From Raskinella chloraquaticus (SeqCode) (GTDB lineage: Bacteria > Pseudomonadota > Alphaproteobacteria > Rhizobiales > UBA4765), in NCBI GenBank assembly GCA_002365175.1, contig DEZK01000027.1, forward strand, positions 70,747 to 134,746: 64,000 nucleotides of DNA, in the 5' to 3' direction. A model generated the notes under the pieces. It made no database searches. It saw nothing but the letters and a program-made list of their open reading frames with translations, and was not told where the DNA came from. The position numbers and the translations under genes are program-made. Numbering within the stretch: position 1 is the stretch's first letter; each line of letters begins with the position of its first letter. Of the stretch, positions 25,051 to 33,580 are shown piece by piece.

Positions 25051-26010
25051 ATGGATCAGATCACCGGCGATGATTTATCACCCTACCGCATATTCTCGTC
25101 GGCGGAATGGTCGCAATTGCGCGCTGATACGCCGATGACGCTGAGCGCGGCCGAGGTGGAGAAGCTTCGCTCGGTCAATGACCAGATTTCGATCGAGGAG
25201 GTGGAGCGGATTTATCTGCCGCTGTCGCGCCTGCTGTGGCTCTATGTCGCCGCAACCCAGCAATTATTCTCGGCAACCGCCCGCTTTCTCGGCGATCAGG
25301 GCAATGAGGGCAAGGTGCCCTATCTCATCGGCCTTGCCGGATCGGTGGCGGTTGGCAAGTCGACCACGTCGCGCCTGTTGCAGGCGCTGCTGGCGCGCTG
25401 GCCAACGACGCCCAAGGTCGATCTGCTGACGACGGATGGATTCCTGTTCCCCAACGACGTCCTGCGGGCTGAAAGCAGTCTTGAGCGCAAGGGATTTCCC
25501 GAAAGCTACGATACCAAGCGTCTCCTGCGTTTCCTCTCCGACATCAAGGCGGGCAAGCGCCACGTCAAGGCACCGGTCTATTCACATCTCCTCTATGACA
25601 TCGTTGCCGAGGAAACGAGCGAGATCGACCGCCCTGATATCCTCATCGTCGAAGGTCTCAACGTGCTGCAATATTCCCGCCCTGCTCATGGCGGGCGCAC
25701 GATGCCTTTCGTCTCTGATTTCTTTGATTTCACCATCTATGTCGATGCCGATGAAGAGCAAATCCACGACTGGTATGTGGAGCGCTTCATGCGCCTGCGT
25801 GAAACGGCCTTTCGTGATCCGCGCTCGTATTTTCACCGTTACGCCGAAATGTCGGAGGGCGAGGCGCTGAAAGCGGCAAACCGCCTGTGGGGCCGCATCA
25901 ACCTGCCAAACCTGCTGGAAAACATCCTGCCGACACGCCAGCGCGCCGATCTCATCCTTACCAAGGGCGCCGATCATTCGATTGATCGGGTGGCGTTGAG
26001 AAAACTTTAA
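25051..26010 (+). CDS. coaA: Pantothenate kinase, type I
   Basis: 319-residue kinase of the first step of coenzyme A synthesis. GGAGAG lies just before the chosen ATG; an upstream in-frame start at 24979 would overlap hisE and add non-family residues. The P-loop is GSVAVGKST (97-105), with LLTTDGFLFPND and DVPVYSH-like KAPVYSHLLYDI further on. Type I enzymes are feedback-inhibited by CoA. Placement after hisE is a standing arrangement in Hyphomicrobiales. Confidence 0.95.
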   Translation: MDQITGDDLSPYRIFSSAEWSQLRADTPMTLSAAEVEKLRSVNDQISIEEVERIYLPLSRLLWLYVAATQQLFSATARFLGDQGNEGKVPYLIGLAGSVAVGKSTTSRLLQALLARWPTTPKVDLLTTDGFLFPNDVLRAESSLERKGFPESYDTKRLLRFLSDIKAGKRHVKAPVYSHLLYDIVAEETSEIDRPDILIVEGLNVLQYSRPAHGGRTMPFVSDFFDFTIYVDADEEQIHDWYVERFMRLRETAFRDPRSYFHRYAEMSEGEALKAANRLWGRINLPNLLENILPTRQRADLILTKGADHSIDRVALRKL

Positions 26011-26182
26011 CGATATCAATTATTTATTCTGACTTTATCCTGGTGTTCGACCGCACATACGGGATGGCCGCCGCAGGGGCTTGCAGCCTTCGTCAACACA
26101 TCCCGCCCACGCCGGCCTTGTTCTGAATGAGACGTCACAGACGATTAAAATCAGAAAAATGTCACATGAAAATAAATGTTAT

Positions 26183-27598
26183 TTATACTCGATTATAAAT
26201 GTCTTCATATCGTATGATATCATCTTCACCTAAATAATCTCCGGATTGTACTTCGATCAATTCAAGTTTATCAGGACCTGGATTATATAGCCTATGTATT
26301 GAACCCAAGGGAATATAGATCGATTCATTTTCTTCTAATTTTTTATCAACTCCATCTACACTTATGTGCGCCGATCCTGAAACAACAACCCAATGTTCAG
26401 ATCGATGTTTATGACTCTGTAATGAAAGTTTACCGTTTGGTTTTACAGTTATACGTTTGACCTGATAGCGCGCTCCTTTATCAATCTGTTCATAATCACC
26501 CCAGGGGCGATAAACGCGCACATGATCGCGTGCTTCAGAGTGATTGTTTTTTACAAGTTTCGCTACCAGGCCTTTTAGCTCTTCGGATTTTCCCTGTGAT
26601 GTTACTAAAACAGCGTCTCTTGTCGTGATTACAATAACATCATTAAGCCCCACTACAGTCGTGAGTATGTTTTGCGATCGTACATATGAATTATTTGTGT
26701 TATGTAAAACGACATTTCCTTCTATCGAATTATTATATTCATCTTTTTCAGACAATTGCCATATCATGTCCCAGGAGCCAACATCAGACCAGTTGAAATC
26801 CGATTGAATGACGGCTGCCGATTTTGTTTCCTGCATAATGGCATAGTCGACGGAGATCGACGGCGCTTCCATGAAAGACGCGCTATCGAGCCGAATAAAA
26901 TCGAGATCACGTGTGGCTGATTGTACAGACCTGCTGACGGTTTCGAAGATGACGGGCTGATAGGCTTTCAATTCCCGCAGGAAAGCTTGGGCCGTGAACA
27001 GAAAATTGCCCGTATTCCACAGATATCCGGCTTCGATATAATGTTGTGCCTTTGCCCGATCCGGCTTCTCCACAAAGGCGTCTATCCTGTTGATACCCGC
27101 CATATCGGGCAAAGCGGGGCCTGGCCGGATATAGCCGTAACTGGTGGATGGCGAGGTCGGCGTGACCCCAAATGTCACAAGATGTCCGCTCTCAGCCGCC
27201 ATCCTGCCGCGCAAGACGTGATCAACGAAATGGGCCGTGTCGGCAATCGCATGGTCGGCTGCCAAAACCAGAAGGACAGCGTCCGCATCACGCGCCATGA
27301 CATAGATCGCTGCTGCGGCGATCGCGGCGCAGCTGTCACGGCGCGCCGGCTCGAGGATCAGATCCCCCTTGCAGGAAACGGACTGCATCTGTTCGGCAAC
27401 CAGAAACCGATAATCATTGTTTGAAATGATGACGGGCGGGGCAAATTCCGGCCCGGTGACCCGGGCGATGGTCTGCTGGAAAAGCGACCCTGTATTCCCG
27501 AACGACAAAAGCTGCTTCGGGTAAGCCTCGCGGGAGGCCGGCCACAGGCGAGAGCCGGAACCACCGCACAAGATCACAGGTACAATCAGGGGGTTCAC
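26183..27598 (-). CDS. manC: Mannose-1-phosphate guanylyltransferase / mannose-6-phosphate isomerase
   Basis: 471 residues from GTG with GGAGAG upstream. The N-terminal nucleotidyltransferase has GGSGSRLWPASREAYPKQ (12-29) and a later NWSDVGSWDMIW; the C-terminal cupin isomerase domain (about 350-471) has RPWGDYEQIDKG, KLSLQSHKHRSEHWVVVSG and YIPLGSIHRLYNPG. It makes GDP-mannose for polysaccharides. The first 235 codons are GC-rich like the neighbours, but the rest is sharply AT-rich (18 of 60 bases G+C at 26281-26340 against 42 of 60 at 27301-27360), suggesting the gene is a recombinant or acquired copy. It stands alone, without other polysaccharide genes next to it. Confidence 0.92.
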   Translation of the reverse strand: MNPLIVPVILCGGSGSRLWPASREAYPKQLLSFGNTGSLFQQTIARVTGPEFAPPVIISNNDYRFLVAEQMQSVSCKGDLILEPARRDSCAAIAAAAIYVMARDADAVLLVLAADHAIADTAHFVDHVLRGRMAAESGHLVTFGVTPTSPSTSYGYIRPGPALPDMAGINRIDAFVEKPDRAKAQHYIEAGYLWNTGNFLFTAQAFLRELKAYQPVIFETVSRSVQSATRDLDFIRLDSASFMEAPSISVDYAIMQETKSAAVIQSDFNWSDVGSWDMIWQLSEKDEYNNSIEGNVVLHNTNNSYVRSQNILTTVVGLNDVIVITTRDAVLVTSQGKSEELKGLVAKLVKNNHSEARDHVRVYRPWGDYEQIDKGARYQVKRITVKPNGKLSLQSHKHRSEHWVVVSGSAHISVDGVDKKLEENESIYIPLGSIHRLYNPGPDKLELIEVQSGDYLGEDDIIRYEDIYNRV

Positions 27599-27674
27599 GC
27601 CGCTCTCCGCTCATTGCGTTAATAATCAAGACCTTAAAGTAATCTGTAGCGATGGCACAAGACGAGATGGGAAT

Positions 27675-27725
27675 GCGGATTTGTGTCAAATCCGCTGCTG
27701 TCGAAAAAATAAGGGTTCGAATCTC
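27675..27725 (+). other. Perfect hairpin followed by a tRNA T-arm-like sequence
   Basis: GCGGATTTG (27675-27683) pairs perfectly with CAAATCCGC (27687-27695) across TGT, and GGGTTCGAATC follows at 27713-27723, the classical TpsiC-loop sequence. The two together look like an anticodon arm plus T-arm, but no matching acceptor stem or D-arm is present, so this is not a functional tRNA as read. It may be a tRNA-derived relic or a terminator between ccmG and manC. Confidence 0.3.
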
Positions 27726-27773
27726 AGCCGCGCCGGCGTTCGATGCCGCAAACAATCCCCAGAATTGCGGGGC

Positions 27774-28364
27774 CTATCGCTGTGCGGCCGCCGCAATCGC
27801 CGGCAAAATGACCTTGTCGATGATATCCGGGCTCAGCGGCCCGACATGGCGCAGCGTGATGGTACCCGTGCCGTCGACGACAAAGGTTTCGGGCACGCCG
27901 TAAACCCCCCAGTCGATGGAGACGCGACCATTGCTGTCGCTGCCGATGCGTTTGAAGGGATTGCCGAGCTGGCCGAGAAAGCGGCGAGCGGTTTCGGCAT
28001 TGTCCTTGTTGTTGATGCCGTAAAGGTCGAAATCCGGGCTCTGTGCGAGAGCCATCAGCATCGGATGCTCGTCGCGACAGGGGATGCACCACGAGGCCCA
28101 GACATTGACGAGGCTGACGCGCCCCGCCTTGACATCGGCAGTGCTCAGTCCGGGATGCTCGCTTCCCGCCAAGGATGGCAGCGCGAAGTCGGGAACGGGC
28201 CTGCCGCGCAGCGCCGAGGGCAGGGTTGCGGGATTACCGCTATCGGTGATCTTGAGGAAAAACAGCAAGGCCAACGCACAGAAGGCAGCCAGGGGCAAAA
28301 TCAGCAGCAGGCGCCGCGCGCGTGCGGGCTCAGGTGCAACCGGTTGGCCGGGTGAGGAGATCAT
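27774..28364 (-). CDS. ccmG: Thiol:disulfide interchange protein CcmG/DsbE
   Basis: 196 residues with an N-terminal membrane anchor (LLLILPLAAFCALALLFFL) and a periplasmic thioredoxin domain. Its redox pair is Cys93 and Cys96 in NVWASWCIPCRDEHP, and VYGVPETFVVD carries the cis-Pro. It keeps the apocytochrome c haem-binding cysteines reduced for haem ligation. Its ATG overlaps the ccmD stop by four bases, so ccmC, ccmD and ccmG form one unit. Confidence 0.93.
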   Translation of the reverse strand: MISSPGQPVAPEPARARRLLLILPLAAFCALALLFFLKITDSGNPATLPSALRGRPVPDFALPSLAGSEHPGLSTADVKAGRVSLVNVWASWCIPCRDEHPMLMALAQSPDFDLYGINNKDNAETARRFLGQLGNPFKRIGSDSNGRVSIDWGVYGVPETFVVDGTGTITLRHVGPLSPDIIDKVILPAIAAAAQR

Positions 28365-28540
28365 GGGGTGGGCGATGCCGAATCATCGGTGTGCATGGTG
28401 CGGGCCGCCTCCAGCCTGACGACAAGCCGCGTTTGGCGGCGCAAATCGAGGAGGATCCAGACGAAAAGTCCGATCAACGCCAGCACGGCGAAGGCATAGG
28501 CCGCGATGATGAAGCTGCCATGGGGCCCGAGCACGATCAT
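28361..28540 (-). CDS. ccmD: Haem exporter protein CcmD
   Basis: 59-residue single-helix membrane protein: a short head with a Gly-His-Gly-type segment (LGPHGSFIIAAYAFAV), one hydrophobic helix and an Arg-rich tail (LDLRRQTRLVVRLE). CcmD helps CcmC hand haem to the chaperone CcmE. The start ATG shares a base with the ccmC stop (TGATG) and the stop overlaps the ccmG start, so length and position both fit. Confidence 0.9.
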   Translation of the reverse strand: MIVLGPHGSFIIAAYAFAVLALIGLFVWILLDLRRQTRLVVRLEAARTMHTDDSASPTP

Positions 28541-29313
28541 CACCGGCCTATCGTGGCGCGCGAGGCGGGCCGGCTGGCGGCCAGAATGGCAAGGGTGCGG
28601 GCGCGGCGGCGGGCAATTTCGGCCTTCATGGCCAAAAGCTGCATGACGGCAAACAGGCATGACAAGGCAAGCGCCATGAGGAGCAATGGCCAGAGTATGG
28701 ACGGGTCAAGCGTCGGCCCGCCGGCGCGGAACACGGAGGCACCCTGATGCAGTGTGTTCCACCAATCGACCGAGAATTTGACGATGGGAATGTTGACGAA
28801 CCCCACCAGCACCAGAATAGCCACCGCTTTGCCGGCGCGGGTCGGTTCCTCGATCGCCTGCGCCAGAGCGATGATGCCCGCATACATCAGAAAGAGCACG
28901 AACATGGAGGTGAGGCGGGCATCCCACACCCACCACGTGCCCCACATCGGCCGGCCCCACAGCGAGCCGGTAACCAGACAGATGAGTGCAAAAACCGCTC
29001 CCAGCGGCGCGGCGGCCTTGATGGTGACATCAGCGAGCGGGTGGCGCCACACCAGCGTGCCGAGGGCGGCGATCGCCATCATCGTGTAGATGGCAAGAGA
29101 CAACCAGGCGCTGGGTACGTGGATGAACATGACGCGTACCGTCTCGCCCTGCTGGTAATCCGGCGGAGCGATGAAGAAAGCGGCGTAGAGGCCGCTCACC
29201 AGCAGGATCACTGTCGCTGCGCTCAGCCAGGGCAACAGCCGCGCGGCAAGTGCCAGAAACTTGCTGGGATTGGCAAGGGCGGCGAGGCCGGAGGGGGCGG
29301 CGAGATCATTCAT
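28540..29313 (-). CDS. ccmC: Haem exporter/handling protein CcmC
   Basis: 257-residue membrane protein with six hydrophobic segments and the periplasmic tryptophan-rich motif WGTWWVWDARLTS, which binds haem together with conserved His residues such as IHVPSAW. It loads haem on CcmE during cytochrome c maturation. The ABC subunits ccmA and ccmB, commonly just upstream, are not there; a GDSL esterase on the same strand occupies that position. Start chosen at MNDLAAPSG, fifteen codons inside the longest reading; the ribosome-binding site is weak. Confidence 0.93.
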   Translation of the reverse strand: MNDLAAPSGLAALANPSKFLALAARLLPWLSAATVILLVSGLYAAFFIAPPDYQQGETVRVMFIHVPSAWLSLAIYTMMAIAALGTLVWRHPLADVTIKAAAPLGAVFALICLVTGSLWGRPMWGTWWVWDARLTSMFVLFLMYAGIIALAQAIEEPTRAGKAVAILVLVGFVNIPIVKFSVDWWNTLHQGASVFRAGGPTLDPSILWPLLLMALALSCLFAVMQLLAMKAEIARRRARTLAILAASRPASRATIGR

Positions 29314-29373
29314 GACAATGCTTCTAGCGCTGCGGGCTAGCGCCGGGCAATGGGGCAATTGCCGCAGGCACGA

Positions 29374-30015
29374 CTAGCGTTGGCGGATACGGGTGATCAA
29401 CTCTTCCACCTTCGGCAGAATGCCACGGGCGATCACGTTGACCCCTTCGGCATTGGGATGAAGCCCGTCACCCAGGTCCAGAGCGGGGACACCCATCATG
29501 CCTTCGAGAAAAAAGGGGTAGAAAACAGTCCCGTATTTTTCAGCCAGGCGCGGGTAGATGGCATCGAATGCCGTTACATATTCCGGCCCCAGATTGCGCG
29601 GCGCGTACATGCCGGCGAGCAGGACCGGTATGCGGCGCTCCTGGAGACGCGAAAGCATGACATCAAGGGCTTTTTCGGCTGCTACCGGGTCAAGACCGCG
29701 CAGGGCGTCATTGGCTCCCAGTTCAAGAATAACCCCGTCTGTGCCCTCAGGGACCGACCAGTCAAAGCGCGCCAGGCCTCCAGACGTTGTATCGCCTGAC
29801 ACGCCGGCATTGATGAGCTGCACGTCGAGCCCACGCTGGCGCAGCAAGGCTTCCAGCTGGGCAGGGAAACTGTCCTTCGCCGGCAGGCCGTAGCCAGCTG
29901 TCAGGCTGTCGCCCACCGCGACCAGCCTGAGCGTCCGCTCCGCCGATGCGACTGGCGCTGCCAGAATGCCTGCAAGGCTGATCGTGAGGGCAAGATACGC
30001 GGCAATCCTCCTCAT
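29374..30015 (-). CDS. tesA: Periplasmic arylesterase/lysophospholipase TesA (SGNH hydrolase)
   Basis: 213 residues with a signal peptide ending at about VASAE. SGNH blocks are complete: Ser37 in AVGDSLTAGYG, Gly in NAGVSGDTT, Asn in ELGANDALRG, and Asp183/His186 in GDGLHPNAEG. It hydrolyses acyl esters, lysophospholipids and acyl-CoA analogues in the periplasm. It is divergent from the ybbA/ybbP-type ABC pair with 138 bases between, the same tesA-ybbA-ybbP grouping seen in many proteobacteria. Confidence 0.9.
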   Translation of the reverse strand: MRRIAAYLALTISLAGILAAPVASAERTLRLVAVGDSLTAGYGLPAKDSFPAQLEALLRQRGLDVQLINAGVSGDTTSGGLARFDWSVPEGTDGVILELGANDALRGLDPVAAEKALDVMLSRLQERRIPVLLAGMYAPRNLGPEYVTAFDAIYPRLAEKYGTVFYPFFLEGMMGVPALDLGDGLHPNAEGVNVIARGILPKVEELITRIRQR

Positions 30016-30153
30016 GATGGTCTTGAACGTCCCCTGATCATCATCGCCGCCCCGCTCAATCCAGTGTTACAACAAAACAGTATAACGACAGGGATTGGCA
30101 TTGCGCAATTTCATCCACATATGGGGATGCCTGGTCCAAGATAGGTGAGGTCG

Positions 30154-30861
30154 ATGGTGAACGGAAGTGTAGCGCGCCTTGAAAAAGTCGACCTGTCGCT
30201 TGGTCAGGGCGCCGCGCGCGTTCATGTTCTCAAAGAGATCACCCTTGATATCGAGGGCGGTACTTCGCTTGGCGTGGTGGGGCCGTCGGGATCAGGAAAA
30301 TCAACCCTGCTTGCGGTCCTGGCCGGGCTTGAGCCGCCTGATTCAGGAAAGGTGATCGTTGCCGGCGAGGATATCGCCCGGCTTGGCGAAGACAGGCTGG
30401 CGCGGTTTCGTGGCGCGCGGATCGGGATTGTTTTCCAGTCCTTTCATCTCATTGCGACCATGACGGCGCTTGAAAATGTGGCTGTGCCGCTGGAGCTTGC
30501 CGGCAGGGCGGATGCGTTTGCCCGGGCGCGCGAGGAATTGGCGCTGATCGGGCTTGGCGAGCGGCTCACCCACTACCCGGCCCAGCTATCGGGCGGCGAA
30601 CAGCAGCGTGTGGCCATTGCCCGGGCGCTGATCGGGGCGCCGACATTGCTGGTGGCTGATGAGCCCACCGGCAATCTCGATGAGGCGAATGGCACCCAGG
30701 TCGCTGACCTGCTGTTTCGCCGGCAAATGGAAACAGGAACGACCCTCGTTCTCGTCACCCATGACGGCGACCTCGCCAATCGCTGTGACCGGAAGATCAC
30801 GTTACGGGCAGGGCGCATCGACAGCGACAGTGCCGATCGTACCGCCGGAGCGGCGGCGTGA
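30154..30861 (+). CDS. ABC transporter ATP-binding protein, YbbA/LolD type
   Basis: 235-residue ATPase of the MacB/LolD class. Walker A GPSGSGKST is at 43-51; LSGGEQQRVAIARAL and LLVADEPTGNLDE are intact signature and Walker B. GGTGAGG precedes the ATG, while a GTG three codons upstream is an alternative. It drives a FtsX-type membrane protein encoded next and overlapping by four bases. The pair next to tesA suggests lipid or envelope maintenance, but no substrate has been set for YbbAP by this sequence. Confidence 0.9.
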   Translation: MVNGSVARLEKVDLSLGQGAARVHVLKEITLDIEGGTSLGVVGPSGSGKSTLLAVLAGLEPPDSGKVIVAGEDIARLGEDRLARFRGARIGIVFQSFHLIATMTALENVAVPLELAGRADAFARAREELALIGLGERLTHYPAQLSGGEQQRVAIARALIGAPTLLVADEPTGNLDEANGTQVADLLFRRQMETGTTLVLVTHDGDLANRCDRKITLRAGRIDSDSADRTAGAAA

Positions 30862-33407
30862 CGGGCTTGACGATGTGGCAAAGCCTGACCCTGGCGGCAC
30901 GGCTGGCGTTGCGTGATCTGCGCGGCGGCTTTCAGGGGCTGACGGTGTTTGTCGGGTGCCTCGCGGTTGGTGTGGCAGCCATCGTTACGGTCGACACCAT
31001 TGCGCGCGGCCTCAATGACAGCCTGCAGCGCGAGGGCAGAAGCATCCTTGGTGGCGATGTCTCGTGGTCGCTCAGCCATCGCGAGGCGGATGGCGATGAA
31101 TTTGCCTATTTTGCCGGGTTGGGGCCGGTCAGCCGTCAGGCGACGCTGCGGGCAATGGCCAGGGTCGACGGGCGCCAGACGCTTGCTGAGGTGAAGGCGG
31201 TCGACGACGCCTATCCGCTGGCGGGCCGTCTGATCACCGCGCCGCCGGTAGCGCCAAGCGATCTTTTTGCGTTTCGCGATGGCGCCTTCGGGGCGGTTGC
31301 CGAAGCCGCTCTCCTCGACAAGCTCGGTCTTGCGGTGGGTGAGCGTCTGTCACTCGGCGGGCTGAGCCTGCAGATCCGTGCCCGTCTTGATGGCGAGCCG
31401 GACAAGCTTGCCGGCGGCATCGGATTTGGTCCGCGTGTGATGGTCTCGACCGACGCGCTCAGGGCAAGCCAGCTGCTGCAACCGGGCAGCCTTGTGCGCT
31501 GGACCTACCGCATCGCACTGCCGCAGGCGTCGGCTGCGAGGTTAAAGGCGCTTGCCGACGAGGCGCGCACCCATTTCCCCAGCGCCGGATGGGAGGCGCG
31601 CACCCGCGGCAATGCCTCGCAGCAACTGGCTTCCAACATCACGCGGTTCACCCAGTTTCTCGATCTGGTCGGGCTCACCGCTCTCCTGGTCGGCGGCGTG
31701 GGCGTTGCCAATGCGGTCGCCGCCCAGATCGCGGCGCGGCGCCCGGCGATTGCAACACTGAAAGCGCTGGGCGCAAGCGGAGGTTTTGCCGCCCTCACCT
31801 ATCTCGTTCAGGCCGGCATGGTGGCGGGGCTTGGAATTGCAATTGGCTGTGTGATCGGTCTGGCGCTGCCCTTTGCCCTGATCACTGTGTTTGGTGATCT
31901 TCTGCCACTTAATGTCACGCTTGGCATTTATCCCTCAGGGCTCGTTCTGGCTGCTTTTTATGGGCTGATGATTTCCTTTGCCTTTGCCGTGTGGTCGCTT
32001 GGCGAAGCCCATGACGTGCCCGTCCAGTCGTTATATCGCGACGACCGGCAGGGCGGGCCTGTGCGTCCGCGTGCGGCTTATATTCTCGCAGCGTTGGCGG
32101 CGACGATAGCGGTGATTGCGGTTGCCACCCTCACGGCAGATGATTGGCGGGTGCCGGCAATCTATGCAGCGGCGGCCATTGCGGCGTTCGTCGTGCTGCG
32201 CCTCACCGCCCGGCTCGTGATGTGGCTGGCAGCTGCCGTGCCACGGTACACGTTTCTCCCTGTGCGGCTTGCTCTCACCAGCCTTTACCGGCCGGGCGCG
32301 CCAACGGCCGCAGTTGTTCTCTCGCTCGGTCTTGGTCTGACGCTGCTGGTAGCGCTTGGCCTTATCGACAGTAATCTGCGCCGTCAGCTCACCGCTGCTC
32401 TGCCGGAGCGGGCACCAAGCTTTTATTTTCTCGATATTCGCAGCAGCGAATTGCCAGCCTTCCGCGCCTTTCTTGCCAAAGCCGCGCCCGACGGCAAGAG
32501 CGATAGCGTTCCGCTGCTGCGCGGGCGGATCGTCACGCTTAACGGTGTGCCGGCGGAAGCGGTCAAGGCGTCAGCGGACGCTGCCTGGGTGCTTTCGGGT
32601 GATCGCGGCCTGACGACGGCTGAAACGCTGCCGGAGAATGCGCGACTGGTTGATGGCAAATGGTGGTCGGCCGATGAAAGCCGGCCGCTGGTCTCATTTG
32701 AGGAAAAGGTCGCTCGCGGCCTTGGCCTCAAGGTGGGTGACCAGGTCACGGTCAATGTGCTGGGGCGCAATATCGATGCCGAGATCGCCAATACGCGGAC
32801 GGTTCAATGGGAAACGCTTGGCATCAATTTCGTCATGATGTTCTCGCCCGCCACCTTTCGCGGTGCGCCGATGAGCGAGCTTGCCACGCTGACGCTGCCG
32901 GGATCAACGAAGGCTGCGGATGAAACCGTCTTGCTCCGGCAGGTGGGTGAGGCCTTTCCCGCCGTTACGGTTATCCGCGTCAAGGAAGCGCTTGAGACAA
33001 TCAATAATCTGGTCGCCAAACTGGCGATAGCGGTGCGTGGAGCGGCCAGCGTGGCGATTATCGCCAGCCTCTTCGTGCTGGCGGGGGCGATTGCCTCCAG
33101 CCACCGCGCCCGCCTGTTCGATGCGGTCATTCTCAAGACGCTGGGCGCGACCCGGCTCACGCTGGTTGGGGCGCTTGCGGTCGAATTTCTGTTGCTTGGC
33201 CTGGTGACGGCGGCCATCGGCATTCTTGCCGGGCATGGCGTGGCGTGGATGGTGGTCACCAAGGTGATGAAAGTCGATTTTGTCGGCTCCGCCGGCCTGG
33301 CCATGGCGATTGCCGGGCTGTCGCTTGCCGTCACCCTGTCCTTCGGGCTGGCGGGCGCATGGTCGCTGCTGCGACAGCGGCCGGCCAGATTGCTTCGCGC
33401 GATCTAG
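30858..33407 (+). CDS. FtsX-family ABC permease, YbbP type
   Basis: 849 residues, starting at a GTG that overlaps the ATPase stop (GTGA); ATG at codon 6 is the alternative. Architecture is that of large type VII ABC permeases: an N-terminal helix, a periplasmic domain (about 50-250), three helices near 260-390 (FLDLVGLTALLVGGVGVANA is the first FtsX motif), a paired helix block near 410-510, a second periplasmic domain, and a final three-helix FtsX domain from about 720 to the end. It probably works as a mechanotransmitter or lipid extractor rather than a classical pump. Confidence 0.88.
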   Translation: MTGLTMWQSLTLAARLALRDLRGGFQGLTVFVGCLAVGVAAIVTVDTIARGLNDSLQREGRSILGGDVSWSLSHREADGDEFAYFAGLGPVSRQATLRAMARVDGRQTLAEVKAVDDAYPLAGRLITAPPVAPSDLFAFRDGAFGAVAEAALLDKLGLAVGERLSLGGLSLQIRARLDGEPDKLAGGIGFGPRVMVSTDALRASQLLQPGSLVRWTYRIALPQASAARLKALADEARTHFPSAGWEARTRGNASQQLASNITRFTQFLDLVGLTALLVGGVGVANAVAAQIAARRPAIATLKALGASGGFAALTYLVQAGMVAGLGIAIGCVIGLALPFALITVFGDLLPLNVTLGIYPSGLVLAAFYGLMISFAFAVWSLGEAHDVPVQSLYRDDRQGGPVRPRAAYILAALAATIAVIAVATLTADDWRVPAIYAAAAIAAFVVLRLTARLVMWLAAAVPRYTFLPVRLALTSLYRPGAPTAAVVLSLGLGLTLLVALGLIDSNLRRQLTAALPERAPSFYFLDIRSSELPAFRAFLAKAAPDGKSDSVPLLRGRIVTLNGVPAEAVKASADAAWVLSGDRGLTTAETLPENARLVDGKWWSADESRPLVSFEEKVARGLGLKVGDQVTVNVLGRNIDAEIANTRTVQWETLGINFVMMFSPATFRGAPMSELATLTLPGSTKAADETVLLRQVGEAFPAVTVIRVKEALETINNLVAKLAIAVRGAASVAIIASLFVLAGAIASSHRARLFDAVILKTLGATRLTLVGALAVEFLLLGLVTAAIGILAGHGVAWMVVTKVMKVDFVGSAGLAMAIAGLSLAVTLSFGLAGAWSLLRQRPARLLRAI

Positions 33408-33580
33408 GGCCACGACCTGTTCGCATCAGGGTAACGCACTTAACCACCGCTGCGAATTTATGGGCGACCCCCCTTGCGCTAGACTTTCGTCGCAGGCATA
33501 TTGTCGGGGTGAGCATTGGGCTCATCGATTTCCGTGTCGGGGTCATCGTCACGATCCGGCACTATTACAGGGGTATTGCT

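Noticed and set aside
27640..27740. Complete tRNA gene
   Set aside because: T-loop and an anticodon-like hairpin are present, but no acceptor stem pairs, the D-arm is missing, and no reading of the loop gives a proper U33-anticodon.
33245..33580. N-terminal extension of the BI-1 protein
   Set aside because: Overlaps the end of the FtsX permease gene in another frame; a good ribosome-binding site precedes 33581.
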